This document shows positions 43,543 to 52,282 of a stretch of 64,000 bases of DNA, piece after piece. The notes under the pieces were generated by a model, which had not been told where the DNA came from, made no database searches, and worked only from the letters and a program-made list of their open reading frames with translations. Numbering within the stretch: position 1 is the stretch's first letter; the number at the start of each line of letters is the position of its first letter. Origin of the DNA: Dyadobacter koreensis (GTDB taxonomy: Bacteria > Bacteroidota > Bacteroidia > Cytophagales > Spirosomataceae); the NCBI RefSeq assembly GCF_900108855.1, contig NZ_FNXY01000004.1, positions 124,001 through 188,000 of the forward strand, written 5' to 3'. Both the position numbers and the translations under genes were made by a program.

Positions 43543-43650
43543 TTTAACCGAATTTTAATTTGCAGATTTCTTTTTCTGGTTCTAAATCTTTTTTTGGTTA
43601 GCACACAAGCTCAGGACGCATTAAATATCGTTGGCCAGAAATCCATATAA
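43543..43650 (+). pseudogene. Remnant: signal-peptide-coding fragment
   Basis: A frame with no ATG reads FNRILICRFLFLVLNLFLVS, then TQAQDALNIVGQKSI and a stop. The hydrophobic run and cut site A-Q-D look exactly like the start of a secreted Bacteroidota protein, but the frame closes 15 residues after the site. It may be the 5' end of a deleted gene. Confidence 0.35.
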
Positions 43651-43973
43651 TTTTGATGCAGGGGTAAACTAATCAAGGGGAGGAATCGCTCAGTAAATGC
43701 TTTATTTGATTGTATTATTTAGGTTGTAAGTGGCTGTAATATAATAATCAACGAATTTTTGTATACTCAGGAACTTTCTAAAAACATATCTTTGTTTCGC
43801 TAGGGATCAGTAACTTTTTGTGCGTAATTTTCTATAATAATTAGTCGAAACAGATTATAACTGAAATTACAAAGTTTTCGCGTTGAAGCTCGCTCAACTG
43901 AACTGATCTTCAATATGATTTTGTACCTTTTAGCAATAACAGAGCGTAAGAGAAGAATTTCCATAAGTGCTAT

Positions 43974-44900
43974 ATGATAAACCGTTATCTTGGATTTGTT
44001 GCATGTTCCCTGACATTGCTCAACAGTTATTGCTTCGCGCAGGACTTACAACCGGGCTTACCGGGAATGGGGCCGTCAAAATGGATCACGATCGAACACA
44101 CGCAGGCGCCGGGTGCGAGATATCGTTCAGCAAATTCTGAAACACAGCGGTATACTCAGGAGGACATTTATGTGCGAGCGTGGGTCCCCGTTCTTCACAA
44201 GCCAAAGTATGCGGTTATTTTAGGCCCGCATTACAGAACGGAGCAGCTGGAAATCAATTCCAGCGGAGAAAATCCGATGCATCAGATGTCTAACTGGAAG
44301 CTTCGCTCGATGGGTGTTGACATGAAATCTTTTTTTACGCTTAATCCAAGTTCTTTCCTTATTCTGGCTTCCCGGCTTAACAAAAGTGGGAGCCTGGCCA
44401 ATATACCACTCCGGGATGTTCCTTTGAATTATAGCTTTACAGCAGTCTATTTAAAGAAAAAATCAATCGACAAGGAAATAGGTTTTGGTTTGATGGCAAG
44501 CAAAAATCAAAATTTTAATGTTTTGCCGGTATTTGTTTTCAATTATAATTTTTCTCCGAAAGCCGGGATTGAGATCAGCCTGCCCCGAAGAATTTCTTAT
44601 CGTTACAACCTTTCGTCAAAGGACATTTTATCGTTCCGAAGTGAGGCTGTCAGCAGAAGTTATTATATCGCCGAAAACAATAACGAAACAGGTCAGTTCC
44701 GAAAAATTGATATGGATACCGGCGTGATGTACAACCGCCAGATCAATAAACTTATTGGTGTTGAATTGTTTGCAGGATATCGTACCAATATCAGTAATAC
44801 CCTTCCCGCAGGTGTAGTTCCAATTAAAACGTCCGGTTTTACGGCCTCAGTGGAGCTATATATCCGTCCTCCGTTTGGACTTTCAAAAAAATCCAAGTAA
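43974..44900 (+). CDS. Outer-membrane beta-barrel protein, DUF6268-like
   Basis: The 308-residue precursor has a signal peptide (about 1-22, cut at CFA-Q) and alternating hydrophobic strands through to the C-terminus. PVFVFNYNFSPKAGIEISLPRRISYRYNLS and DIYVRAWVPVLHKPKYAVILGPHYR match what I recall of the DUF6268 family, small barrels of unknown role. It stands alone; an imperfect terminator follows at 45002. Family assignment is from memory of its pattern, not from a search. Confidence 0.7.
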   Translation: MINRYLGFVACSLTLLNSYCFAQDLQPGLPGMGPSKWITIEHTQAPGARYRSANSETQRYTQEDIYVRAWVPVLHKPKYAVILGPHYRTEQLEINSSGENPMHQMSNWKLRSMGVDMKSFFTLNPSSFLILASRLNKSGSLANIPLRDVPLNYSFTAVYLKKKSIDKEIGFGLMASKNQNFNVLPVFVFNYNFSPKAGIEISLPRRISYRYNLSSKDILSFRSEAVSRSYYIAENNNETGQFRKIDMDTGVMYNRQINKLIGVELFAGYRTNISNTLPAGVVPIKTSGFTASVELYIRPPFGLSKKSK

Positions 44901-45001
44901 GAAACATTTTGACCAGCTATGTTTGCCCATTGCGAATAATGGCAGTGATTAAAGGCCTGTCTACCTGAAAATTTATTATTTAAAGATGACACAAAGAAAA
45001 A

Positions 45002-45030
45002 AGCCTCGGTATAACCAAGGCTCTTTTGTT
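45002..45030 (+). terminator. Terminator after the beta-barrel gene
   Basis: AGCCTCGG (45002-45009) pairs with CCAAGGCT (45015-45022) with one mismatch, then CTTTTG. Confidence 0.5.
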
Positions 45031-45204
45031 CATTATTTAACCCAGCACTCTACATTATTAGGTAACTGATGTAAAAGTAGAACGAATTATTTGCATAAAC
45101 AATAACTTTGTAGAATATATTATTTCATTTTTAGTAATTGTTATATAAAATACTGTGTAAATGTAGAAATTATTCTATTTACTCTGTCGCAAAGCTTCAT
45201 AAAG

Positions 45205-45234
45205 AAAGAATCCCGGCAACTGTCGGGATTCTTT
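45205..45234. terminator. Orphan bidirectional terminator
   Basis: AAAGAATCCCG (45205-45215) pairs perfectly with CGGGATTCTTT (45224-45234) around 8 bases. No gene ends within 180 bp upstream on either strand. Confidence 0.6.
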
Positions 45235-45764
45235 ACTAAATATTTCTCACCTCAAGATGAGCGAACTCACCTCGATTATTACGTATATAGCAAATATCGT
45301 GCTAGCTTTACGGTTTAAATCAATACGTAAAATAGTAAGTATTTGATAATCAATATTTACACTGGAAAACATCTTTAAATAATTACATTACACTACATTA
45401 TTATATTATTATATTTTTTGGGATTAATCCCTGAAAGGCATTTGTGTGGAAATTGGAACCGGATTAATCAATAAGTACCGGACCATTATGCGTTGAATGC
45501 CAGAGGTGAAGATTGGTGAATATTTTCAAGGTATGGTACTGAAACAATAATTCCAGGGCCGCCTACAAACAAAAAAATCCCGGCATATGCCAAGATCATT
45601 TGTGCACTACAACACACACTATAGGCCACTTGCGTGGCGCTGTACAAAATTATAGATTTCTTTCTATAAATGAAATATATAATTTCGACAATTTTGAGAT
45701 AAAAGATAAATTATCACTTAAATCTCTCTTCCTGGAACAAAAATTGCGGTAAATTGAAGAAAGT

Positions 45765-45827
45765 GGACATAAATACTCAGTCTCATGTCCTATATTTAAA
45801 CAAATGCATCTGAAAGTAACATGCATT
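45765..45827 (+). promoter_or_regulatory. Two inverted repeats in the trehalose gene leader
   Basis: GGACAT (45765-45770) with ATGTCC (45785-45790), and AATGCAT (45803-45809) with ATGCATT (45821-45827), lie just upstream of ATG 45835. The second could hide or expose the translation start. Confidence 0.3.
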
Positions 45828-45834
45828 GAAACAT

Positions 45835-48072
45835 ATGAAGAATTTAAAAAATAAAGAAAAATCAGGAAGATTAATCATTGTTGCCTATCGACTACCTTTC
45901 AAGATTATCAGCGAAAATGACCAGGTCCAGCTCTTTCAAAATTCTGGTGGATTAGTGTCAGCAGTACTTTCTCTCGTGCATGAGCAAGAAGGTTCTCCGT
46001 TCAACTCGGAAGAAAAAATCCAGTGGGTTGGTTTCAGTGAAAATACACCTGAGGAACTTGAAGGTCAGTCTCTTGCTAACGACAGCTTCCAGGCTCACCC
46101 GGTTTTCATACCGACAGAGGTGAATGAAAATTATTATGAGGGTTTTTGCAACAACCTAATTTGGCCATTATGTCACTACTTTCCTTCGCTAGCCAAGTTT
46201 GATGATGCTTATTTTGAAAGCTATCAGATTGCCAATAAATTGTTTTTCGATAAAGTTGCCGAGATCATTCAACCTGACGATGTGGTCTGGGTTCAGGATT
46301 ATCAGCTGATGCTTTTACCGGATATGATCCGGCAGCAATTTCCCCAAAACAAAATAGGGTTCTTTTTCCACATCCCTTTCCCGTCATTCGAATTGTTCAG
46401 AATGTTGCCGGTAAAATGGCGTAAGGCAATAATTGATGGAATTTTGGGTGCTGACGTGGTTGGGTTTCATACCAATGACTATGTGGAATATTTCCTAAAA
46501 GCGGCGCGAATGGTATCGGGCTACGGCAATAAGCTTCATTATATAAACATGAGTAACCGGATCGTGAAAGTAGATTCTTTTCCGATCAGTATAGATTATA
46601 AGAAATTCAACTCTGCCTTTGATGAGCCGGCGGTCAAGAAAGAGCGGGAGCAGGTAAGAGCGTCGTTGAAAGAAAAAATAATTTTTTCAGTAGACCGGCT
46701 TGATTATTCCAAAGGTATACTGCACCGCTTGCATGGTTTTCAAAGATTTCTGGAGGTGTATCCGGATTGGCATGAGAAAGTTTCATTCGTCATGGTCGTC
46801 GTTCCTTCAAGAGACAGTATCGAACAGTATCAGCAAATGAAGTCTGATATTGATCAGACCGTTGGAAGAATTAACGCCAACTTCGGCAATATAAACTGGC
46901 AGCCGATCATTTATCAATATCGGTCGATGCCCTACGATGAACTTCTTGGAATGTATACCGCCAGCGATGTCGCACTGATTACGCCGGTAAGGGATGGAAT
47001 GAATCTCGTTTGCAAAGAGTATGTAGCGAGTCGCAAAGATAAAAAAGGTGTATTGATTCTTAGTGAAATGGCTGGTGCAGCTGCCGAACTGGGAGAGGCT
47101 CTGATCATTAATCCGCTTGATGATCAGGATATTGCGGATGCAATAAAACGAGCTTTTGAAATGCCGGAAGAAGAACAGACCAAACGCATGAATGCCATGC
47201 AGACCAGGATCAGAGAATATGATGTCTTTGCCTGGACAAATGACTTTTTTACCCAAATGATTATGCTTGAACAAGAACATGAAAGACTGCGTCAGGTTTT
47301 TCTCACAAATAAAGGAATTGACGATATTCGGAAAGCCTATGCCGCATCGTCCAATAGAATTTTATTCTTCGACTACGATGGAACGTTAGCACCTATTGTG
47401 CCGGATCCTGCCAAGGCAATCGTCTCTGTTGATACAAAAAAACTGATTATGGACCTGGCAAAACGCGATACGGTCATCATCATCAGCGGCCGCGACAGGT
47501 ATTTTCTTCATGAACTTTTTAAAGACCTTCCCGTTCATATCATTGCCGAGCATGGCGCTTTGATCAAGACAAAGGACAGCGACGAGTGGACTTTAAATGA
47601 CAGCTATGAGGAAAACTGGAAGGAAAGTATCAGGCCAATTCTGGATATTTATGCAAAACGTTGCCCGGGTGCGTTTGTTGAAGAAAAAGAAACATCGCTT
47701 GCCTGGCATTACCGTACTGCAGAAGATCAGGAATATGCTGTACGCAGGGCTCAGGAGTTGATTTGGCAATTGAAAAGTTTTGTTCAGCCGGAACTCAATC
47801 TTCAGATTATCGACGGCAACAAAGTGGTTGAAGTCAAAAAAACAGCATTTAATAAAGGAACGGCCGCCAGGACATTTGTTGAAAATGGAGATTATGATTT
47901 CGTTCTGGCCATGGGAGACGATACTACGGACGAAGATATGTTCGAGGCATTACCGTCAACTTCATATACAATTAAAATTGGCGATGACCTTTCTGCTGCA
48001 AGAAATCATATCCGTAACCAGCAGGAAGTTTTCCACTTCCTAAAATTTATGATCTCTTCACCGGAAGAATAA
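45835..48072 (+). CDS. Fused trehalose-6-phosphate synthase/phosphatase (OtsA-OtsB)
   Basis: The protein makes trehalose in two steps. The N-terminal GT20 domain (about 1-480) joins UDP-glucose and glucose-6-phosphate: VVWVQDYQLMLLP, FFFHIPFPSFELFRMLP, VDRLDYSKGI and PVRDGMNLVCKEYVA. The C-terminal HAD phosphatase (about 500-745) removes the phosphate: FFDYDGTLAPI, IISGRDR and MGDDTTDEDMF. Start at ATG 45835 gives 745 residues; a TTG three codons upstream is less likely. It is cytosolic. Trehalose points to osmotic or desiccation tolerance. It is monocistronic, with hairpins in its leader and a terminator at 48088. Confidence 0.96.
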   Translation: MKNLKNKEKSGRLIIVAYRLPFKIISENDQVQLFQNSGGLVSAVLSLVHEQEGSPFNSEEKIQWVGFSENTPEELEGQSLANDSFQAHPVFIPTEVNENYYEGFCNNLIWPLCHYFPSLAKFDDAYFESYQIANKLFFDKVAEIIQPDDVVWVQDYQLMLLPDMIRQQFPQNKIGFFFHIPFPSFELFRMLPVKWRKAIIDGILGADVVGFHTNDYVEYFLKAARMVSGYGNKLHYINMSNRIVKVDSFPISIDYKKFNSAFDEPAVKKEREQVRASLKEKIIFSVDRLDYSKGILHRLHGFQRFLEVYPDWHEKVSFVMVVVPSRDSIEQYQQMKSDIDQTVGRINANFGNINWQPIIYQYRSMPYDELLGMYTASDVALITPVRDGMNLVCKEYVASRKDKKGVLILSEMAGAAAELGEALIINPLDDQDIADAIKRAFEMPEEEQTKRMNAMQTRIREYDVFAWTNDFFTQMIMLEQEHERLRQVFLTNKGIDDIRKAYAASSNRILFFDYDGTLAPIVPDPAKAIVSVDTKKLIMDLAKRDTVIIISGRDRYFLHELFKDLPVHIIAEHGALIKTKDSDEWTLNDSYEENWKESIRPILDIYAKRCPGAFVEEKETSLAWHYRTAEDQEYAVRRAQELIWQLKSFVQPELNLQIIDGNKVVEVKKTAFNKGTAARTFVENGDYDFVLAMGDDTTDEDMFEALPSTSYTIKIGDDLSAARNHIRNQQEVFHFLKFMISSPEE

Positions 48073-48087
48073 CATATCCTCAAACAA

Positions 48088-48121
48088 AAAAACAGCAAGC
48101 CGATTTCGACTTGCTGTTTTT
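48088..48121. terminator. Bidirectional terminator after the trehalose gene
   Basis: Perfect 12-bp arms AAAAACAGCAAG (48088-48099) and CTTGCTGTTTTT (48110-48121). It serves the trehalose gene and the converging small minus-strand gene. Confidence 0.85.
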
Positions 48122-48135
48122 TTATTGCTAAAAGG

Positions 48136-48387
48136 CTAAGCCGCCAACATTTCGTCTGAGCCTTTCATGTTTTCCATTTTTATAAAATCACATTTGAAAC
48201 CTGCCGAACGAAGCTCCGACTGAATTTTTCTGAAATCTTCAAGTTCTGATCTTAGACTTAGTAGAAATTCTTTAAAATCGTATGCCCAATGTTTGACATT
48301 CAGCTTTTTAAGACAGTCGTGCAACTTCTGGAAAGATAAAACGTCAGGTAATTTGGTACGAAAAGATATTTGATATATTGGCTTCAT
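48136..48387 (-). CDS. Small hypothetical protein, ferredoxin-like fold suspected
   Basis: The 83-residue protein shows an alternating strand-helix-strand-strand-helix-strand pattern (IYQISFRT, LHDCLKKL, KHWAYDFKEFLLSLRS, EDFRKIQSELRSAGF, KCDFIK). This resembles heavy-metal-associated (HMA) domains without the CxxC metal site; Bacteroidota carry many such Cys-less small proteins. The assignment is structural guesswork. It shares a bidirectional terminator with the trehalose gene, and 301 bp without genes lie upstream. Confidence 0.6.
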   Translation of the reverse strand: MKPIYQISFRTKLPDVLSFQKLHDCLKKLNVKHWAYDFKEFLLSLRSELEDFRKIQSELRSAGFKCDFIKMENMKGSDEMLAA

Positions 48388-48688
48388 TGCTGATAGATTA
48401 ATAATTGCTGAAAGTGATTTGCTAAATTTTTAATTCGGTCGCACTTGTAAAATCCGTCACACGCTACATAGCAAAGATCGATATAATTTATAATTATTCC
48501 AAATAAGAATTGCTATTCTTTATTTGTTCAAATATAGCATTGTAAATATAAAATATTAAAGATAATTTGTGATGAAATTGTTAAATATTAATGAAAATCT
48601 AATCAAACAACTAAGGAAATAGTTATTCTTGCTTATCAATTTGTAACTGTGATGGAACAGGATAGATGTGAAAGTATTTCGAGTGAAG
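48388..48688. other. AT-rich gene-free stretch
   Basis: These 301 bases are strongly AT-rich with runs such as ATTATTCC and TTGTAACTGTG. I see no gene and no clear terminator for the response regulator that ends at 48689. Confidence 0.5.
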
Positions 48689-49369
48689 CTATTTGTCGCC
48701 GGAGATTATGTAACCGCGACCTTTGACCGTCTTTATTAATTTAGAAGCAGCGTCGTTATCAATTTTATTTCGCAGATACGAGATATAAACATCCACAACA
48801 TTTGTGAATGTGTCCAGATTTGTATTCCAAACTGCGCTTAGAATTTGCGAACGGGTAACAGTTTTGTTTTTGTTTTCAAGAAGGAACACAAGAAGTTTAA
48901 ATTCTTTTGCCGATAACTGGATTTGTTTGTTGCCACGTTTTACTGCGTGAGTATCAAGATTGACTGACAGATCGTCGCATTGAAGTGTCTGATCTTTGGA
49001 GTAGTGCAGTTCATATCTTCTTCGGAGGGCTTTAATCCGGGAAATAAGCTCAGGGAAATGGATTGGTTTTACGAGGTAGTCGTCTGCCCCGATGTCCAGT
49101 GCTTTGATTTTGTCTTCTGCCTCTCCAAGCGCACTGAGCATCAGGACCGGCGTATCAATTTTTTTATAACGAATTAATTGCGCGAGTTGAAGCCCGTCGA
49201 TATCCGGAAGCATAACGTCCAGAATGAATAGATCCCATGAATCAGCACTGATCATATCGCGGGCCTCATATCCATCACTGGCCAGATATACAGAATATCC
49301 GGCTTCCTCCAGACCTTTCTGAAGGAAGCTGCTGATACGGGAATCATCTTCAACAAGTAATATTTTCAT
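48689..49369 (-). CDS. OmpR-type response regulator
   Basis: The 226-residue protein has a receiver domain (D8-D9, phosphoacceptor D51 in FILDVMLPDIDG, Lys in YLVKPI) and a winged-helix DNA-binding domain (IQLSAKEFKLLVFLLENKNKTVTRSQIL, DVYISYLRNKID, IKTVKGRGYII). No kinase gene is adjacent. It begins only 18 bp after the dipeptidase stop, so it is probably the last gene of the D-amino-acid operon, and it may control that operon or an unlinked target. Its partner kinase must be encoded elsewhere. Confidence 0.94.
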   Translation of the reverse strand: MKILLVEDDSRISSFLQKGLEEAGYSVYLASDGYEARDMISADSWDLFILDVMLPDIDGLQLAQLIRYKKIDTPVLMLSALGEAEDKIKALDIGADDYLVKPIHFPELISRIKALRRRYELHYSKDQTLQCDDLSVNLDTHAVKRGNKQIQLSAKEFKLLVFLLENKNKTVTRSQILSAVWNTNLDTFTNVVDVYISYLRNKIDNDAASKLIKTVKGRGYIISGDK

Positions 49370-49387
49370 GCAGAATTTTCGGTGAAC

Positions 49388-50458
49388 TCAGGCCCAGGAT
49401 CTGTCTAAAAAATCAACCCAGTTCTTCCACATAATTTGTTCGATATCCTGTTCCGAATAACCTCTGCGGCTAAGAATACCTGTGATGGATTGAAGGTCAG
49501 CAATAGAATCCATATCTCCAGGAGCTTGTTCTTTGCCGAACGCGCCATCAAGATCGGAGCCGATACCGACGTATGAAGCACTGCCAGCCAGCTGGCATAT
49601 GTGGTCAATATGTTCTGCGATATGCTCAATCACCAGACCGGTATTTTGTGGTGTTGATTTGCCGCGAACCCAACCCGGAATCATCATCCAGGCATCGAAG
49701 GCCATGCCGATTACAGCTTTTCTGCCGATTAATTCCAAAATCATTTCGTCTGAATACTGCCGGTTATGCGGAGTGACCTTACGGGTAAGATTATGGCTTG
49801 CCCAAACTGGGCCCTGATATATTTTCATCGCGTCCCAAAATGCGCTGTCGCACAAATGAGTAGCATCAAGGATCATATTGTACCGATCCATTTCTGCCAG
49901 CAAATCTTTTCCTTTTTGTGATAATGGTTGGTCTGAATCTGTTCCGTATGCGTAAACACCCGGGCCGTAATGAGCGGGGCCGATTGCGCGGAGACCATAA
50001 TTGTAAGCAATTTCCAGATTCTTTAAACTAATAAAAGAGTCAGCTCCTTCAAGGCTCAGGATATAACCAATCGGTAAATTCTCTGTTGATTCGGCATTTC
50101 TCCAAAGTGTTAAGTGTTGATGCAGGGCAGTCAAATTCGTGATTTGTACCATTTCTCCTGCTTCTTCCATTGCTTTATACCAGGCGATCTGCGCTTGCGT
50201 CTGCGCCCAGGCCTGTGCCTGAGAATGCCAGCCTGGAATTTTACTATCTGGTTTTACAAAACGTGCAATCTGTGTGGCCACACACATTCCTATATTTCCC
50301 TTCCGCATTTCAGGAAAACTCACAACGCCCAGACCGCGATCCGGTTTATCGGTCAGATTTTTTTCGCGGTCACGAATTGCATTAAGATCCTGGGTAAGGT
50401 CACGGTTCCATTCCACAGCATTCATGGAAAGGTCCAGATGGGCATCAAAAAGAAACAT
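49388..50458 (-). CDS. Membrane dipeptidase (peptidase M19 family)
   Basis: This zinc dipeptidase of about 356 residues is related to renal dipeptidase, which also accepts D-residues in the C-terminal position. Metal ligands are in FDAHLDLS (H-x-D), LEGADSF, LDATHLCD, ASHNLTRKVTPHNRQ and GIGSDLDGAFG. I start at ATG 50458 (M-F-L-F-D-A-H-L-D); an ATG at 50500 adds 14 residues encoded by a local direct repeat. No signal peptide is visible, so it is probably cytosolic. Following a D-amino-acid lyase gene by 74 bp, it likely frees D-amino acids from dipeptides. Confidence 0.92.
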   Translation of the reverse strand: MFLFDAHLDLSMNAVEWNRDLTQDLNAIRDREKNLTDKPDRGLGVVSFPEMRKGNIGMCVATQIARFVKPDSKIPGWHSQAQAWAQTQAQIAWYKAMEEAGEMVQITNLTALHQHLTLWRNAESTENLPIGYILSLEGADSFISLKNLEIAYNYGLRAIGPAHYGPGVYAYGTDSDQPLSQKGKDLLAEMDRYNMILDATHLCDSAFWDAMKIYQGPVWASHNLTRKVTPHNRQYSDEMILELIGRKAVIGMAFDAWMMIPGWVRGKSTPQNTGLVIEHIAEHIDHICQLAGSASYVGIGSDLDGAFGKEQAPGDMDSIADLQSITGILSRRGYSEQDIEQIMWKNWVDFLDRSWA

Positions 50459-50472
50459 GCTACTTTTAATGA

Positions 50473-50513
50473 TTGAATGAGTGAATTTTGAATGAGTCAT
50501 GCTGGCTCATTCA
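50473..50513. repeat. Short direct and inverted repeats at the dipeptidase start
   Basis: TTGAATGAGT occurs twice (50473-50482 and 50488-50497), and TGAATGAG (50489-50496) pairs with CTCATTCA (50506-50513). These overlap the gap between the dipeptidase and the upstream enzyme gene and could be a small intra-operon processing or attenuation element. Confidence 0.35.
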
Positions 50514-50532
50514 AGGTTTAGGATTTTTACAT

Positions 50533-51642
50533 TTAAATAGTAATCCGGCGATTTCTTGCAACAATTTTCCATTCGTCGATCACTTCGCCAGTTTCAATTA
50601 CTGAGGCATAATCATGCAAGGCGACCGAAGGACAAATGTGATAAGGCAGGGCATAGTAGACGTCGCCGATTTGAATCGACTCCCAGGTGTCTTCCCCGAT
50701 TTGCAGAACGCCATGTTCTTCACTTTGACCAGTCACTGTATATCCGTTAAGGTTTAACAGGCGGAAGCGTTTGTCAATCGGGTTTTCAGCCGATACTGCT
50801 TTGTGTCCCAGATCAATGGTTACGACACCTGCCGAAGGTTTTGAAACGACACGTGTTAAAATTAGTGCCGCATGTAAAAAAGGCTGCTCATCAAACTGAT
50901 CTCCGTAACCCCAATCCCAAAGTACGTTTGTACCGGGACTTAGTAGCACATCAGGGCGAAGCGCGTGGACTGTAAAGGTTGGGGAGCCTCCTGCGATGAC
51001 AACTGGTTCGGCTCCGATATCTTCTCGGATCAAGTCCAGCAGGGGAAATACCTTTTCAAAATCTGCATCACTATGCGCTTTTCTTTCTGAAAATTCAGGA
51101 TTTCTGATATGACCGTCGTAAACATGAACTCCGGATACCGAAACATTTGAAAGTCCGGAAAGGAAGCGATAAAGGGAAAGCAGCAGACCATTGGTAGGGT
51201 GCCCCGAGCGGTTCATTCCATTGTTGACATCTATAAATATAGTCGATACAAAGTTTTCTGCTGCTGAAATTTCTTCCAGCGCCTGTGCAGATTGCTCGTT
51301 ATCGATTAATGATGAAAATGTCGTTTCTGGATATTTTTTTCTAAGCGCAAACAAACGCTGGATATTAATTCCGGTCAATTGATAGGCGATCAAAACCCAT
51401 TTTGCACCTGCTTCTGCCAGCATTTCTGCTTCTGCGATCGTGGCGCATTTAAATTTTGATACACCAGCGTTCAGTTGAATTTTTACTATCTCACCGGTCT
51501 TGTGCGTCTTTACATGTGGAACCAGACGGTCTGCATCACCGGCCATATGCACCATACTACGAATATTATTTTCGATTCTATCTTTATAAAAAAGAAGAGA
51601 AGGGGAAATTACTTCTTCTGGCTTGTTGAGCAGATACCACAT
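50533..51642 (-). CDS. D-threonine aldolase/D-serine dehydratase-type PLP enzyme
   Basis: The 369-residue fold-type III PLP enzyme of the alanine racemase-like family carries PLP lysine K45 in LVPHVKTHK. The C-terminal zinc site PYHICPSVALHDY (H-x-C) is typical of D-threonine aldolase and eukaryote-type D-serine dehydratase. FIDVNNGMNRSG and GGSPTF bind the cofactor phosphate. It should break D-threonine or D-serine (or a beta-hydroxy D-amino acid) in the cytosol. The adjoining RidA gene fits a dehydratase that releases reactive enamine/imine. Confidence 0.93.
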   Translation of the reverse strand: MWYLLNKPEEVISPSLLFYKDRIENNIRSMVHMAGDADRLVPHVKTHKTGEIVKIQLNAGVSKFKCATIAEAEMLAEAGAKWVLIAYQLTGINIQRLFALRKKYPETTFSSLIDNEQSAQALEEISAAENFVSTIFIDVNNGMNRSGHPTNGLLLSLYRFLSGLSNVSVSGVHVYDGHIRNPEFSERKAHSDADFEKVFPLLDLIREDIGAEPVVIAGGSPTFTVHALRPDVLLSPGTNVLWDWGYGDQFDEQPFLHAALILTRVVSKPSAGVVTIDLGHKAVSAENPIDKRFRLLNLNGYTVTGQSEEHGVLQIGEDTWESIQIGDVYYALPYHICPSVALHDYASVIETGEVIDEWKIVARNRRITI

Positions 51643-51742
51643 TGTCTTTGGGGTTATGATTGGTAAAAATTGAAAAATTGCTGATCCGAATAGTTTTGAT
51701 TAACAATCAGTTACTAATTCAAATCAGCAATCAGGAAAGATC

Positions 51743-52213
51743 TTAGTTTTCTTCCAGTTCGAACATTGCTTCAATTTCAACAGGAATATTATCTGGTAAG
51801 GTTCCCATACCGACGGCGCTTCTTACGCCAATACCATTTTCTTCCCCCCAAACCTTTGCAAATAATTCGCTGCATCCATTGATCACGTAGGGATGGCGTT
51901 CGAAATCACTTGTTGCATTGACCATGCCTAAAATCTTAATCACACGCTTGATGCGGTTGAGACTTCCCAGATTGGACTTTAAAGTAGATAAGATCGTCAG
52001 ACCAACCTGGCGAGCTGCCAGTTTGCCTTCTTCAACGTCAAGATCAGCTCCGATGCGGCCAATGATCAGACTGCCATCATCCTGAACGGTCCCATGTCCT
52101 GAAACATAAACCCAACGATTGTCGACGATAAGATATGGTTTATAAACGCCAAGCGGTTTTGGAGCTGGCGGCAAATTAAGTCCTAGTGCTTCGAAATTGG
52201 ATTCAGGAGTCAT
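51743..52213 (-). CDS. RidA family enamine/imine deaminase
   Basis: This 156-residue YjgF/YER057c/UK114 protein has the catalytic Arg in GVRSAVGMGTLPDNIPVEIEAMFE and the VYVSGHGTV strand. Family members hydrolyse the 2-aminoacrylate/enamine made by PLP dehydratases and so prevent damage to other PLP enzymes. It is longer than the usual 125-130 residues because of an N-terminal extension (PESNFEALGLNLPPAPKPLG), seen in the Rid groups that sit in amino-acid-degrading operons. Here it lies between the permease and the D-amino-acid enzyme. Confidence 0.94.
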   Translation of the reverse strand: MTPESNFEALGLNLPPAPKPLGVYKPYLIVDNRWVYVSGHGTVQDDGSLIIGRIGADLDVEEGKLAARQVGLTILSTLKSNLGSLNRIKRVIKILGMVNATSDFERHPYVINGCSELFAKVWGEENGIGVRSAVGMGTLPDNIPVEIEAMFELEEN

Positions 52214-52282
52214 CTAATAATTTGATATTAATGATTTAAAGTATCGTTTTTGGAAAGATGCAAATGCAGGCCTGCTTTACTC

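Larger units (their letters stand above)
43268..43973. other. Gene-poor region with orphan terminator and gene remnant
   Basis: These 706 bases contain a terminator-like hairpin (43371-43400) and a signal-peptide-coding fragment (43543-43650), described separately. Nothing else stands out. Confidence 0.5.
44901..45825. other. Gene-free stretch with several hairpins
   Basis: These 925 AT-rich bases hold no convincing protein gene but contain terminator-like hairpins at 45002-45030 and 45205-45234, a GGCATATGCC-centred palindrome near 45578-45596 and a GCCAC/GTGGC hairpin near 45625. The first belongs to the upstream gene. The others have no partner gene. Confidence 0.5.

Noticed and set aside
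44986..45069. 27-codon frame MTQRKKPRYNQGSFV...
   Set aside because: It overlaps the terminator of the beta-barrel gene; its sequence is explained by the hairpin.
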